Assembly (NCBI RefSeq): GCF_002014825.1
Contig: NZ_MUYU01000007.1
Location: 1 to 64,000 of the forward strand
DNA length: 64,000 nt
Direction of reading: 5' to 3'
DNA from: Moraxella pluranimalium
Lineage (GTDB): Bacteria; Pseudomonadota; Gammaproteobacteria; Pseudomonadales; Moraxellaceae
In this document: in pieces, positions 56,048 to 64,000 of the stretch
Numbering within the stretch: the first letter of the stretch is position 1
Layout of the letters: each line of letters starts with the position of its first letter
Translations under genes and position numbers: made by a program
The notes under the pieces: model-generated
The model's input: only the letters and a program-made list of their open reading frames with translations
What the model was told of the DNA's origin: nothing
Databases searched by the model: none

Positions 56048-56686
56048 ATGAAACTATACTCATATTTTCGCAGTTCGGCATCGTATCGAGTACGCATTGC
56101 TTTGGCACTAAAGGGATTGGATGCGAGTATCATACCTGTGAATTTGGTCAAAGGCGACCAAAAAACCGATGATTATCTTGCCATCAATCCACAAGGGCTC
56201 GTGCCAAGCTTACAAGTCGATGATGCGGTGTTATCCCAGTCGCTTGCCATCATTGAGTATTTAGAAGAAGTGGATAACACTGTGCCACTATTGCCAAGCG
56301 ATGCCATTGGGCGTGCGACTGTACGAGCGATGGCGCAGCTGATTGCTTGTGAAGTGCATCCGCTTAATAATTTACGAGTACTTCAATATCTGACAGGCGA
56401 GCTTGGCATCGATGATACGACCAAGATGGCATGGTATGCACATTGGATTCATCAAGGCTTTGCATCGCTTGAGATGATGCTAAAACAGCACGCAGGCAAG
56501 TTCTGCTATGGCGATACGCCGACGATGGCGGACTGCTGTCTGATACCGCAGGTGTATAATGCCAAGCGGTTCGATGTCGATATCAGTGTCTATCCGCTGA
56601 TTAACCAAATCGTCGCAAACTGTGAAACTTTGCCTGCCTTTATCAAGGCACATCCTGACCATCAGCCTGATACGCCAGTTGCGTAA
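56048..56686 (+). CDS. maiA: Maleylacetoacetate isomerase
   Basis: A zeta-class glutathione transferase that isomerises maleylacetoacetate in tyrosine breakdown. The glutathione-binding SSASYRVRIAL motif near the N-terminus, DYLAINPQGLVPSL and the QSLAIIEYLEE segment are characteristic; 212 residues is normal. AAGGATAA precedes the ATG. It works two steps after Hpd. Confidence 0.94.
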   Translation: MKLYSYFRSSASYRVRIALALKGLDASIIPVNLVKGDQKTDDYLAINPQGLVPSLQVDDAVLSQSLAIIEYLEEVDNTVPLLPSDAIGRATVRAMAQLIACEVHPLNNLRVLQYLTGELGIDDTTKMAWYAHWIHQGFASLEMMLKQHAGKFCYGDTPTMADCCLIPQVYNAKRFDVDISVYPLINQIVANCETLPAFIKAHPDHQPDTPVA

Positions 56687-56702
56687 ATGCAATCTATCCA
56701 AC

Positions 56703-56734
56703 TCACCGCAAGTTAAGTCTGCGGTGATTTTTTT
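56703..56734 (+). terminator. maiA terminator
   Basis: TCACCGCA (56703-56710) pairs perfectly with TGCGGTGA (56720-56727), 9-base loop, followed by seven T. Confidence 0.85.
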
Positions 56735-56820
56735 GGCTTACATGACGGCATTATCTCGCCTATTTGGGGTGAAATTATGTTACAATAAGCATCATTTTGT
56801 CACGCATTTTGCCATTTGCC

Positions 56821-57576
56821 ATGTCTGTCTCCTTATCTCGTTTGGCTCGCCAATACAGTCTTGTGCTGTTGATTTTGCTTGTTTGGCAAGCGGTGATTGG
56901 CATGGGCTTAATGCCAGATTATCTGTTGCCGAGTCCTTGGCAGATTGTGCAGGCGTTCATTGATGATTTTGCCTTGCTTGCCATGCACGCCAAATACACA
57001 TTGGCGACGGCGTTTATCGGTACGATGATTGGACTGCTCTTAAGCTTTGTGCTGTCGATATTGATGGATTTGTCCCGTGGATTTCGCCAAAGCGTTTATC
57101 CTGTGCTGCTGCTCAATCAAACCATTCCGACCATTGCCATTGCGCCGCTGCTTGTGATTTGGCTTGGTTATGGCATCACACCAAAGATTGTGCTTGTGGT
57201 GCTGTCGGTGTTTTTTCCGATGACTATTGCGCTACTTGATGGCTATCGCTCGGTGGGGGCAGACGAGCTCAATTTATTCCGCTCAATGAAAGCTACGACT
57301 TATCAGACTTATCGACATCTTAAGATACCATCAGCGATGGGGTATTTTTTTACAGGGCTAAAAGTTGCCTTAAGCTATGCGCTAATCTCTGCGGTGGTGG
57401 CAGAATGGCTTGGTGGCTATCATGGGCTTGGGGTGTATATGACCCGTGTGCGTAAGTCTTATGAGCTTGATAATATGTTTGCGGTGATTTTTTTGATTAG
57501 CTTTTTGACTTTGGTGCTGATTGCCTTGGTCAAATGGCTCGAAAAACGCCTGATGGCTTATAAATTTCAACAATGA
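56821..57576 (+). CDS. ABC transporter permease, ThiX/SsuC-like
   Basis: A 251-residue inner-membrane permease with about six helices and the EAA-type loop (DELNLFRSMKATTYQTYRHLKIP) plus EWLGGYHGLGVYM, as in the nitrate/taurine/pyrimidine-precursor group. ATG 56821 is used; a TTG eight codons earlier is possible. It forms an operon with the binding protein and ATPase that follow. Confidence 0.88.
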   Translation: MSVSLSRLARQYSLVLLILLVWQAVIGMGLMPDYLLPSPWQIVQAFIDDFALLAMHAKYTLATAFIGTMIGLLLSFVLSILMDLSRGFRQSVYPVLLLNQTIPTIAIAPLLVIWLGYGITPKIVLVVLSVFFPMTIALLDGYRSVGADELNLFRSMKATTYQTYRHLKIPSAMGYFFTGLKVALSYALISAVVAEWLGGYHGLGVYMTRVRKSYELDNMFAVIFLISFLTLVLIALVKWLEKRLMAYKFQQ

Positions 57577-57595
57577 CTCTAAAAAGGATATGAAG

Positions 57596-58588
57596 ATGAA
57601 GTTTAAATTTCGCCCGTTGGTTGGTGTGACTTTGGCAGCGCTGATGAGTGCAGGGCTATTTGCTTGCCAAAAGCAAGAAAGCAAGCAGGCTGCCCAAGAG
57701 CAGCCGTTACAAGAGCTGATTATTGCGCTTGATTGGGTGCCGAACACCAATCACACGGGGCTGTATGTGGCGCTTGATCAAGGGTATTTTGCCAAGCAGG
57801 GCTTTGATGCCAAGATTGTACAGCCAAGCGAAGACAGCACATCGACGCTGGTTGCCAATCAGCGAGCGGATTTTGGCGTGTATTTTCAGCCAAATATGGT
57901 CAAGCGTCTCAATAAAGGCGAGCCGATCACTGCGGTAGCTGCCATCGCTCAGCACAACAGTGCAGGCTTGATGTCTTTGGCAAGTCTGGGTGCGACATCA
58001 CCAAAAGATTTGCACGGCAAGCGTTATTCTACTTGGGAAGACCCTGTGGATGATGCGACGGTAGCCGAGATTGTCGGCGAGCCATTGGTCAAAATCCCGG
58101 GCGAATCGACCGATGCGACGACCGCACTACGCATGGGTCAGTTTGACTATATTATGGCATACTATGGTTGGGATGGGATTCATGCCAAGATTAAGGGTGT
58201 TGAGACCAATTTCTTTTATCTTAAAGATGCCAATCCTATCTTTGACTACTATTCACCGATTTTGATCGCCAATACTGATGCACTCAAGGCAAATCCCGAA
58301 AAATATAAAAAAGCACTCGCCGCCATCAAAGAAGGCTATCTGTATGCCGCCAAAAATCCTGAAGCATCCGCCGAGATTTTGGTCAAGCACGCACCTGAGA
58401 TCAATCCTGAGCTTGCCAAACAAAGCCAAGCCTATCTCTCGACGCTGTATCTGGATGACAAAGGCGACTGGGGGCGATTTGATTATGCGCGCTGGGATCG
58501 TTTCTTTGGTTGGGTGAATGATAAGGGCTTGACGGATAAGCCATTACCGCCACAAGCAGGCGTGACCAATGACTATCTGCCAAACTGA
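57596..58588 (+). CDS. NMT1/THI5-like substrate-binding lipoprotein (ThiY-like)
   Basis: A 330-residue lipoprotein (signal ending in LFAC) with the signature LDWVPNTNHTGLYVALDQGYF of proteins that bind thiamine pyrimidine precursors (formylaminopyrimidine). This supports a ThiXYZ role rather than taurine or nitrate uptake. AAGGA is seven bases before ATG 57596; ATG 57590 is too close. Confidence 0.88.
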   Translation: MKFKFRPLVGVTLAALMSAGLFACQKQESKQAAQEQPLQELIIALDWVPNTNHTGLYVALDQGYFAKQGFDAKIVQPSEDSTSTLVANQRADFGVYFQPNMVKRLNKGEPITAVAAIAQHNSAGLMSLASLGATSPKDLHGKRYSTWEDPVDDATVAEIVGEPLVKIPGESTDATTALRMGQFDYIMAYYGWDGIHAKIKGVETNFFYLKDANPIFDYYSPILIANTDALKANPEKYKKALAAIKEGYLYAAKNPEASAEILVKHAPEINPELAKQSQAYLSTLYLDDKGDWGRFDYARWDRFFGWVNDKGLTDKPLPPQAGVTNDYLPN

Positions 58589-58592
58589 GTTG

Positions 58593-59348
58593 ATGGCTCA
58601 TCAAAAGTCAGCCAAGCTGTCACTGGTGGATATTTGCCACCGCTTTGTGACGGCGACGATGGATGCGCCATTGTTCCAAAATCTATCGTTGAGCGTCGCA
58701 CCTAGACAGGTGGTGAGCATTATCGGTACAAGTGGCGTGGGCAAAAGTACGCTATTTAACATCGCAGCTGGGCTGATTTGTCCAGAGTCTGGGCAAGTCA
58801 TCATTGATGGTGTCGATAGTACGGGCAAGGCGGGGCAAGTGGGCTATATGCTCCAAAAAGACTTGTTATTACCCTTTAAAAGTATCTATGATAATATCGC
58901 ACTGCCAATGATGCTACAGGGCATGGATAAGGCGGCGATACAAGCACGCATCATGCCTAATCTTGGCTTATTTGGCTTAGATGGCTTGGCGGATAAATAC
59001 CCGCATCAGCTGTCAGGTGGTCAAAGACAGCGTGCGGCACTACTGCGTACTTATCTGAGTAACGACCATCTAATGCTACTCGATGAGCCGTTTTCGGCGC
59101 TCGATTTTGTGACCAAATCCGAGATGTACGCATGGTTTAATGCCTTTCGTCATCAAACGGGGCTGACTTGCTTGATGATTACCCATGATATTGACGAAGC
59201 GATTTATCTGTCTGATTGCGTTTATGTACTAAAAGGCTTTCCGGCAACGCTTGCGCATCGCTTTGAGATACCAAAAGAAGATGGCTTTATGCAGTCGCAG
59301 GAGTTTTTGGTGCTCAAAGAGCAGATTTTGACAACGATTAAGGGGTAG
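58593..59348 (+). CDS. ABC transporter ATPase, ThiZ/SsuB-like
   Basis: A 251-residue nucleotide-binding subunit with Walker A GTSGVGKST, signature LSGGQRQRAALLRTY, Walker B LMLLDEPFSALD and a switch histidine (MITHDIDEA). ATG 58593 follows the ThiY-like stop by four bases; an overlapping in-frame ATG at 58569 is less likely. It energises the importer. Confidence 0.9.
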   Translation: MAHQKSAKLSLVDICHRFVTATMDAPLFQNLSLSVAPRQVVSIIGTSGVGKSTLFNIAAGLICPESGQVIIDGVDSTGKAGQVGYMLQKDLLLPFKSIYDNIALPMMLQGMDKAAIQARIMPNLGLFGLDGLADKYPHQLSGGQRQRAALLRTYLSNDHLMLLDEPFSALDFVTKSEMYAWFNAFRHQTGLTCLMITHDIDEAIYLSDCVYVLKGFPATLAHRFEIPKEDGFMQSQEFLVLKEQILTTIKG

Positions 59349-59352
59349 GGTG

Positions 59353-59559
59353 ATGTCGGTTTGGGCGCTGACGATTGTCTTATTTATTGGCTTTTTTGTG
59401 TTGTCGTATCTGTTTTATCGGTATGATGATTTTTTTGTCGCATTTTTTACAATCGTTTTTGGCTTGATTAAGTTCGTGCTAGGCTTGGGATGCGTTATTC
59501 TGATGCTTGGCTTATTACTGCTGTTGTGTTATTTGCTTGCTAGCGTGATTTTAAGTTGA
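59353..59559 (+). CDS. Small membrane protein after the ThiXYZ-like operon
   Basis: A 68-residue, almost entirely hydrophobic protein with two membrane helices. AGGGG lies seven bases before ATG 59353, overlapping the end of the ATPase gene, so it is co-transcribed with the transporter. No family recognised; it may be an accessory subunit. Confidence 0.6.
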   Translation: MSVWALTIVLFIGFFVLSYLFYRYDDFFVAFFTIVFGLIKFVLGLGCVILMLGLLLLLCYLLASVILS

Positions 59560-59584
59560 TTTATCCGCTGAAGCCAAATCATAA

Positions 59585-59616
59585 AAAAACCGAAACTTAA
59601 CAAAGTCTCGGTTTTT
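59585..59616. terminator. Bidirectional terminator between the ABC operon and rlpA
   Basis: AAAAACCGAAACTT (59585-59598) pairs with AAGTCTCGGTTTTT (59603-59616), one mismatch, 4-base loop, with A/T runs on both sides. Confidence 0.8.
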
Positions 59617-59631
59617 AGTATCTATATCCAA

Positions 59632-60210
59632 TCAGTCAATACGCTCAATGGTCACATTGCCTGTATTGCCGGTCATGCCGATGGCTTTGGCAGCGCCATA
59701 AGATAGGCTAAGTGCACTACTGCCTGCAGATGGGCGGTCATTGATTTTGACAACGACTGATTTGCCATTATCGCGGTTGGTCACACGCACATAGCAGTTC
59801 ATTGGCAATGAGCTGTGTGCGGCGGTCATGGCATTCATATCAAAGGTTTCGCCACTGGCGGTTTTGCGTCCGTGAAATTGACGACCATACCAAGATGCTA
59901 GACCAGTTTGCTTAAATTTGTTCACCGTGCTAGATGCCACAGCTGTCAGTTTTTCGAGTACTGGGGTGTCGCTATCAGCTTTTTTGGTGGTTTTGGCATT
60001 TTGGGTCATCAAAGGACTGCTAAGCGCCAAAGAAGATGGCTGGCGAGCTTGACGAACCAAACTAGATGCATTGTTGTGCTGAGCGGTCAATTGACCAAGC
60101 ACATTGTCAATATTAGCCGAATTTGCTTTATCGCCTGCGTGTGCAGAAACACCAACGCCTGCGCTGACAGTGATTGCCAAGCCAAGCAAAGATTTGCTAA
60201 TTGTTTTCAT
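59632..60210 (-). CDS. rlpA: RlpA-like double-psi beta-barrel protein
   Basis: A 192-residue exported protein. After a signal peptide (LLGLAITVSAGVGVSAHA) and a low-complexity linker comes the RlpA domain (GLASWYGRQFHGRKTASGETFDMNAMTAAH, about residues 103-132; VKINDRPSAG). RlpA cuts glycan strands lacking stem peptides at the division septum in Pseudomonas. No lipobox and no SPOR domain are present, so it is a minimal, soluble version. Confidence 0.88.
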   Translation of the reverse strand: MKTISKSLLGLAITVSAGVGVSAHAGDKANSANIDNVLGQLTAQHNNASSLVRQARQPSSLALSSPLMTQNAKTTKKADSDTPVLEKLTAVASSTVNKFKQTGLASWYGRQFHGRKTASGETFDMNAMTAAHSSLPMNCYVRVTNRDNGKSVVVKINDRPSAGSSALSLSYGAAKAIGMTGNTGNVTIERID

Positions 60211-60771
60211 GGTTGCCTCTTTAGTGTTGAAAGCTTTGTTGTGGCGTGTATGCCAACAGACATCATCCTAATGTAACAAAGTCGCTACTATCAAGTATCA
60301 ATACCATTCAAAAAGTATTAATAACAAGTATTTGTGAATTTATCCCATGATGCTCATACTTGCAAACCAAGCAACTGGGGGTGAATTGTGATTGTTTTGG
60401 GCAATGATAACACAGTCAAAATTAATCAAGCATACAGTAGCACAGAAAAAGTATTGCAATGTGTCGTTTTGTAGTCATTGTACCCAGCTTTGGTAAAATT
60501 ATGACAAATTGAAACAAATTGCCCTTTACCACATTCCTATATTAGCACCATTTTGATAAATTACAAGGGTAAAAACAGCAAAAATCACAGAAATTTGCAT
60601 AAATTTTGTACAAAATGGTGATTTTATCGCTTATTTTTCACATTGAGCACCGACCTTTGTCGTCCATGCGCCGTGATAAGCTGTCAAAATTGCTACCAAA
60701 AAACATTGGCAAAATTGATGAAGTGGTGTAAGCTATACCCTTTGTCTAAAGTAAATTAATGGGATCGTACC
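60211..60771. other. 561-base non-coding stretch
   Basis: The longest gene-free part of the window, between the divergent rlpA and M15 peptidase genes. It is AT-rich and contains TATACC near 60733 as a weak -10 for the peptidase gene. I found no open frame with a ribosome binding site, no tRNA, and no convincing hairpin with a T-run. Confidence 0.5.
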
Positions 60772-61692
60772 ATGATCAAACACATATCATCCAAACAAAC
60801 TGTCATGCGTCTAGGTATGCTTGCTATTTTTTCATCGGTTTTGGCAGCTTGTGCATCACAGCCGACATACAATGCCAGTCAATCGACTGCACAAAAACCG
60901 ATTCCCATGACAAAAACTGCCAAGCCTGAAGCGGTTCCTGCAGTGCAGGTAACTCAAACAACTGTTGTGCAACCAACTGCTGTAGCGCAGGCTCCGTCAG
61001 CTGCACCAGTTGTACCTACAGTACAGGTTGTACAGACGCAACAAACTAGCACCATTCAGACCGTTGAGTCTCATGATCATGACCACGATCATAATTATGA
61101 GCATAATTATGTGGATGTTTCTGGCTCATCTGTTGGCTCGCCGACTCACTTTACTAAATGGTATAATAACAATCCTAGTTCTCAAGCGATTATTGATGAA
61201 TATCAAGCATATCTTGCTAGTAATCTAGGAGAAAAAAATGTACCGCCAATGAGTCAACTATTGACCACTGCGCGCTCTTGGCAATCTTGTGGCTATCAGC
61301 CATATCAAGTACCGCCACGCGACTTATGGGATAAAATGGTACCAACCATTCGCCTATATAACGACTTGCGTGCACAAGGTATTTTGCCTGCTGAAACCCA
61401 AATTCGCTCAGTATATCGCAGTCCCGCACTGAATCGTTGTGCTGGCGGAGCGTCTAGCAGTCGTCATATGACTAACGGCGCTATGGATATTTGGGTGCCG
61501 TCATATGGTGCCAACAGTTTTGAACTAAGAGATATGCAAGATCGCTTATGTCAATTTTGGATTGACAAGGGTGCTCAGTATAATTTTGGACTTGGATTAT
61601 ACGCAACAGGTTCAATGCATCTAGACACCCAAGGTTATCGCAAATGGGGGGCTAATTTTTCTCGTGCAGGATCGGTGTGTCGCTCAGCTTAA
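60772..61692 (+). CDS. M15-family peptidase-like lipoprotein with His-rich segment
   Basis: A 306-residue lipoprotein (lipobox LAAC). After a Thr/Val/Gln/Pro-rich linker comes a His/Asp segment (SHDHDHDHNYEHNY, about residues 100-113), then a domain with M15 zinc-peptidase motifs: SSSRHMTNGAMDIWV (zinc His and Asp) and GSMHLDTQGYRKWG. M15 enzymes are D,D-carboxypeptidases or endopeptidases acting on peptidoglycan. The His-rich segment could hold zinc. GGGATCG precedes the ATG. Confidence 0.75.
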   Translation: MIKHISSKQTVMRLGMLAIFSSVLAACASQPTYNASQSTAQKPIPMTKTAKPEAVPAVQVTQTTVVQPTAVAQAPSAAPVVPTVQVVQTQQTSTIQTVESHDHDHDHNYEHNYVDVSGSSVGSPTHFTKWYNNNPSSQAIIDEYQAYLASNLGEKNVPPMSQLLTTARSWQSCGYQPYQVPPRDLWDKMVPTIRLYNDLRAQGILPAETQIRSVYRSPALNRCAGGASSSRHMTNGAMDIWVPSYGANSFELRDMQDRLCQFWIDKGAQYNFGLGLYATGSMHLDTQGYRKWGANFSRAGSVCRSA

Positions 61693-61713
61693 TGCCCATA
61701 TCGATTCATCTTC

Positions 61714-62514
61714 ATGAAAACCGTGTCAAAAGTTGAGGAAGTGTATTTAGCACAATCCCGCACAATCCTATCTGCATTAGGTATTGTGCTGTGGGCGGCT
61801 CGTAGCAGCCAAACACAGCTTTTGGCACAGCCATCGGCTGATGTATCATCACAGCCTTTGGCACGCACTGCGGTATCCACGCAGGTATCACCATCCAAAG
61901 CCAATATAACAACACCGACTGATAAGCCATCCAAAGCACCGATTGGCAGTCAGCTGACACATCTTAGCCAAGCTCTAAAAGAACACAGCCGACAGGCACA
62001 ACACCACACCGTCCAAGAATTATCATCCACCACACAAAGCACCACAAGCGCTGAACTGGACACTGCGCCGACATTTCGATTGCAGGCGATCGTCTATCGT
62101 CAATGGGTTTTGTTGGTTGATTTTGACGGCATTGACATCGCCAAAAAAGACATATGGGTATCGCTCAATCAAGCCATCCAAAACCATGCCAAGGTATCAC
62201 AAATGGCGTATGAACAGCGACTGCTTAATTATCCGCTTATCAGCAATGACCCGAATGCCAATCAACCTGCGGTGATTGATGCTAGTATCAAGGGCTTTAT
62301 TTTTGGGTGTTTGCAGGCAAGCCCCAAGATTGAACAAATTCTTGTACTTAGCGCCTTGCCATCATGTATCAACCTAAAAAACATCATCAGCGCACTGGAC
62401 GATAAGCTGGTTATCAATCAGGATTTTGGGCTGGATGATATGTGGAAACAGCCAACAGTCAAAAAGCAGTTTTGGCAATATCTACATCAAGCGGATGATA
62501 AGACGGGCAAATAA
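61714..62514 (+). CDS. HolD-like protein (possible DNA polymerase III psi subunit)
   Basis: The 266-residue product has no domain I can name with certainty. Its N-terminal ILSALGIVLWAAR resembles the LQQLGITQWSLR start of E. coli HolD, and the C-terminal QPTVKKQFWQYLHQ resembles its NPTARAALWQQI. A long Ser/Thr/Gln-rich linker (about 35-120) separates these. Psi links the clamp loader to the chi subunit. This is a motif-level inference. It lies upstream of serC on the same strand. Confidence 0.5.
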   Translation: MKTVSKVEEVYLAQSRTILSALGIVLWAARSSQTQLLAQPSADVSSQPLARTAVSTQVSPSKANITTPTDKPSKAPIGSQLTHLSQALKEHSRQAQHHTVQELSSTTQSTTSAELDTAPTFRLQAIVYRQWVLLVDFDGIDIAKKDIWVSLNQAIQNHAKVSQMAYEQRLLNYPLISNDPNANQPAVIDASIKGFIFGCLQASPKIEQILVLSALPSCINLKNIISALDDKLVINQDFGLDDMWKQPTVKKQFWQYLHQADDKTGK

Positions 62515-62639
62515 CCGACAATGCCACAGCTGATTGCATAAATGAGTGTGCAAAGGCTTATCTGTCACTGCTTTTCATGATACAATAACCAAACTTTCCC
62601 AATCTTGTCTGCTATTGTTATATCATTAAGGAAAAATCC

Positions 62640-63722
62640 ATGACCCGTTTAGCGAATTTCTGTGCTGGTCCTGCCAGTATGCCAACCGCTGTCCTTGAGC
62701 GTGCCCAAGCTGAAATGCTTGATTGGCAGGGGCTTGGTGCATCTGTGATGGAAATCAGCCATCGCAGTGCCGACTATATTGAGCTTGCCCAAAAAGCCGA
62801 AGCCAATTTGCGAAAGCTGATGAACATCAGCGATGACTATGCGGTGCTATTTTTGCAAGGTGGTGCGGCATTGCAGTTTTCTAGCATTCCACTAAACCTA
62901 CTTAACGGTGGCACAGCTGATTATCTAAACACAGGTGCATGGTCACAAAAAGCCTATAAAGAAGCCAAACGCTATGAAACGCTTGGTCTTGGCAAGGTGA
63001 ATCTGGTTGCCGAAGGTGATGGCAGTGATGTGCCTGCGTTTGACACTTGGCAGCTGACAGATGGTGCAAGCTATTTTCATTATTGCCCAAATGAGACCAT
63101 CCACGGCGTGCAAATCTTTGACACGCCAAAAGTCAATGCGCCAATTGTCGCCGACTTCTCATCATGCATCCTATCAGAGCCGATTAATGTCAATGACTTT
63201 AGCATGATTTATGCTGGTGCGCAAAAGAACATCGGCCCTGCTGGTTTGACATTGGTCATTGTGCGTAAGGAGTTGCTTGAGCAGGCAAGTCCGTGGTGTC
63301 CAAATGTGATGAATTACAAAAATCAGTTTGAAAATGACTCAATGCTCAACACGCCATCGACTTATGCATGGTATCTGTCGGGCCTCGTGTTTGAGTGGCT
63401 ACTTGAGCAAGGCGGTGTCGAAGCCATTGCCAAGATTAACCGTGCCAAAGCACAAGCGCTGTATGATGCCATTGATGCTAGCGACTTTTATACCAATAAA
63501 GTCAATCCTGCGTATCGCTCTATCATGAATGTGCCGTTCCAGCTTGCTGATAGCAATCTTGATAAGCTATTCTTAGAAGAATCAAAACAAGCAGGGCTAC
63601 TAAACCTAAAAGGTCATCGTGTCGTCGGCGGTATGCGAGCGAGCATCTATAATGCCATCACGCTAGAGCAAGTGCAGGCATTGGTGAGCTTTATGGCTGA
63701 ATTTGAGCGTAAGCACGGCTAA
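62640..63722 (+). CDS. serC: Phosphoserine aminotransferase
   Basis: SerC makes phosphoserine from phosphohydroxypyruvate and glutamate, and also serves pyridoxal phosphate synthesis. It begins with the family's NFCAGPASMP, carries the PLP lysine in YAGAQKNIGPAG, and has the terminal GGMRASIYNAI substrate-binding segment. The length of 360 residues is normal. AAGGAAAAATCC precedes the ATG. Confidence 0.97.
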   Translation: MTRLANFCAGPASMPTAVLERAQAEMLDWQGLGASVMEISHRSADYIELAQKAEANLRKLMNISDDYAVLFLQGGAALQFSSIPLNLLNGGTADYLNTGAWSQKAYKEAKRYETLGLGKVNLVAEGDGSDVPAFDTWQLTDGASYFHYCPNETIHGVQIFDTPKVNAPIVADFSSCILSEPINVNDFSMIYAGAQKNIGPAGLTLVIVRKELLEQASPWCPNVMNYKNQFENDSMLNTPSTYAWYLSGLVFEWLLEQGGVEAIAKINRAKAQALYDAIDASDFYTNKVNPAYRSIMNVPFQLADSNLDKLFLEESKQAGLLNLKGHRVVGGMRASIYNAITLEQVQALVSFMAEFERKHG

Positions 63723-63739
63723 TTTGTTTATCATCAGCA

Positions 63740-64000
63740 ATGATTCAGTCATCTTATCAGCATGACAGCAGACCACGAGCCAAGCGGTTGTTTGGGTCGT
63801 GGTTTTTGTTCTGTACCATCATGGCAAGTGCGGTGATGGCAGGCTGTGCCGATGACTCAACAGGTGCGGATAAGCAGACGGCAGATGTCGCACCTGTCAA
63901 ATCATCTACGCATGATGCACTTGATTTATCCGCTGATAAGCTGCCACCAAGCATCCGCCAAAATCATCTGTCTGCCGGTGTCATCACTAGCACCGTCTTG
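63740..64000 (+). CDS. Partial lipoprotein gene at the right edge
   Basis: An ATG at 63740 opens a frame that is uninterrupted for 87 codons to the window end. After a basic start (RPRAKRLFG) a hydrophobic stretch ends in a lipobox (AVMAGC), so the product is a lipoprotein. The visible mature part (SADKLPPSIRQNHLSAGVI) is not enough to name it. It begins 17 bases after serC. Confidence 0.6.
   Translation, partial: MIQSSYQHDSRPRAKRLFGSWFLFCTIMASAVMAGCADDSTGADKQTADVAPVKSSTHDALDLSADKLPPSIRQNHLSAGVITSTVL

Noticed and set aside
56687-56820. TPP riboswitch upstream of the ThiXYZ-like genes
   Set aside because: No THI-box words or multi-stem structure; the only hairpin is the maiA terminator.

Overview
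This window is chromosomal DNA from a gammaproteobacterium of the family Moraxellaceae, most likely Moraxella or a close relative. The assignment is an inference from gene content: a TyrA-AroA fusion, an RNase HI-DnaQ fusion, a FadL/OMP E-like porin, an orphan OppA lipoprotein, and moderately AT-rich DNA with ordinary Shine-Dalgarno sequences. Genes are densely packed on both strands. I see no rRNA, tRNA, CRISPR array, insertion sequence or prophage.

Layout. 0.2-5.2 kb: a UbiH-family hydroxylase, pgk, a small lipoprotein, fba and ruvA. 5.2-11.4 kb: a LysR regulator, a small membrane protein and the leucine operon leuC-leuD-leuB, which is interrupted by AT-rich unknown genes, one of them frameshifted. 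11.5-16 kb: an orphan oppA, then Fur-box-preceded tonB-exbB-exbD. 16-20.6 kb: a leftward run of DUF2868, RnfB-like, nudC and the rnhA-dnaQ fusion. 20.7-31.3 kb: a TrmB-like methyltransferase, a flavoprotein, two secreted proteins, an ABC1 kinase, a WG-repeat protein, purD, an FAH-family protein, an alpha/beta hydrolase, a rubredoxin, a lipoprotein and transaldolase. 31.5-37.5 kb: pheA, tyrA-aroA, rarD, folB-folK and paiB. 37.5-42.3 kb (leftward): uup, an LpxL-like acyltransferase, a ClpX-like ATPase and panD. 42.4-48.8 kb: slyX, a FadL-like porin, rpe, two tiny membrane proteins, a basic-repeat protein, radA and a small secreted protein. 48.9-51.1 kb: a sulfide-response cluster (BigR-type ArsR, two YeeE/YedE half transporters and a frameshifted persulfide dioxygenase). 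51.1-52.1 kb: two Adhesin-E-like paralogues, one frameshifted. 52.1-56.7 kb: LysR, hpd, NhaC-type carrier and maiA (tyrosine breakdown). 56.8-59.6 kb: a ThiXYZ-like ABC importer. 59.6-64 kb: RlpA-like protein, a His-rich M15 peptidase lipoprotein, a HolD-like protein, serC and the start of a lipoprotein gene cut by the window edge.

How the genes work together. Many form pathway groups: glycolysis (pgk, fba), pentose phosphate (tal, rpe), leucine and aromatic amino acid synthesis (leuCDB, pheA, tyrA-aroA, serC), cofactors (folB, folK, panD, ubiquinone hydroxylase, thiamine-precursor uptake), TonB-dependent iron uptake, and sulfide detoxification. The observations most worth a second look are: a ClpX paralogue that lacks the zinc domain and has an altered pore loop but keeps the ClpP-docking IGF motif; a TonB with three tandem C-terminal-like repeats; three genes broken by small indels in simple-sequence tracts; and the unknown AT-rich genes inside the leucine operon.
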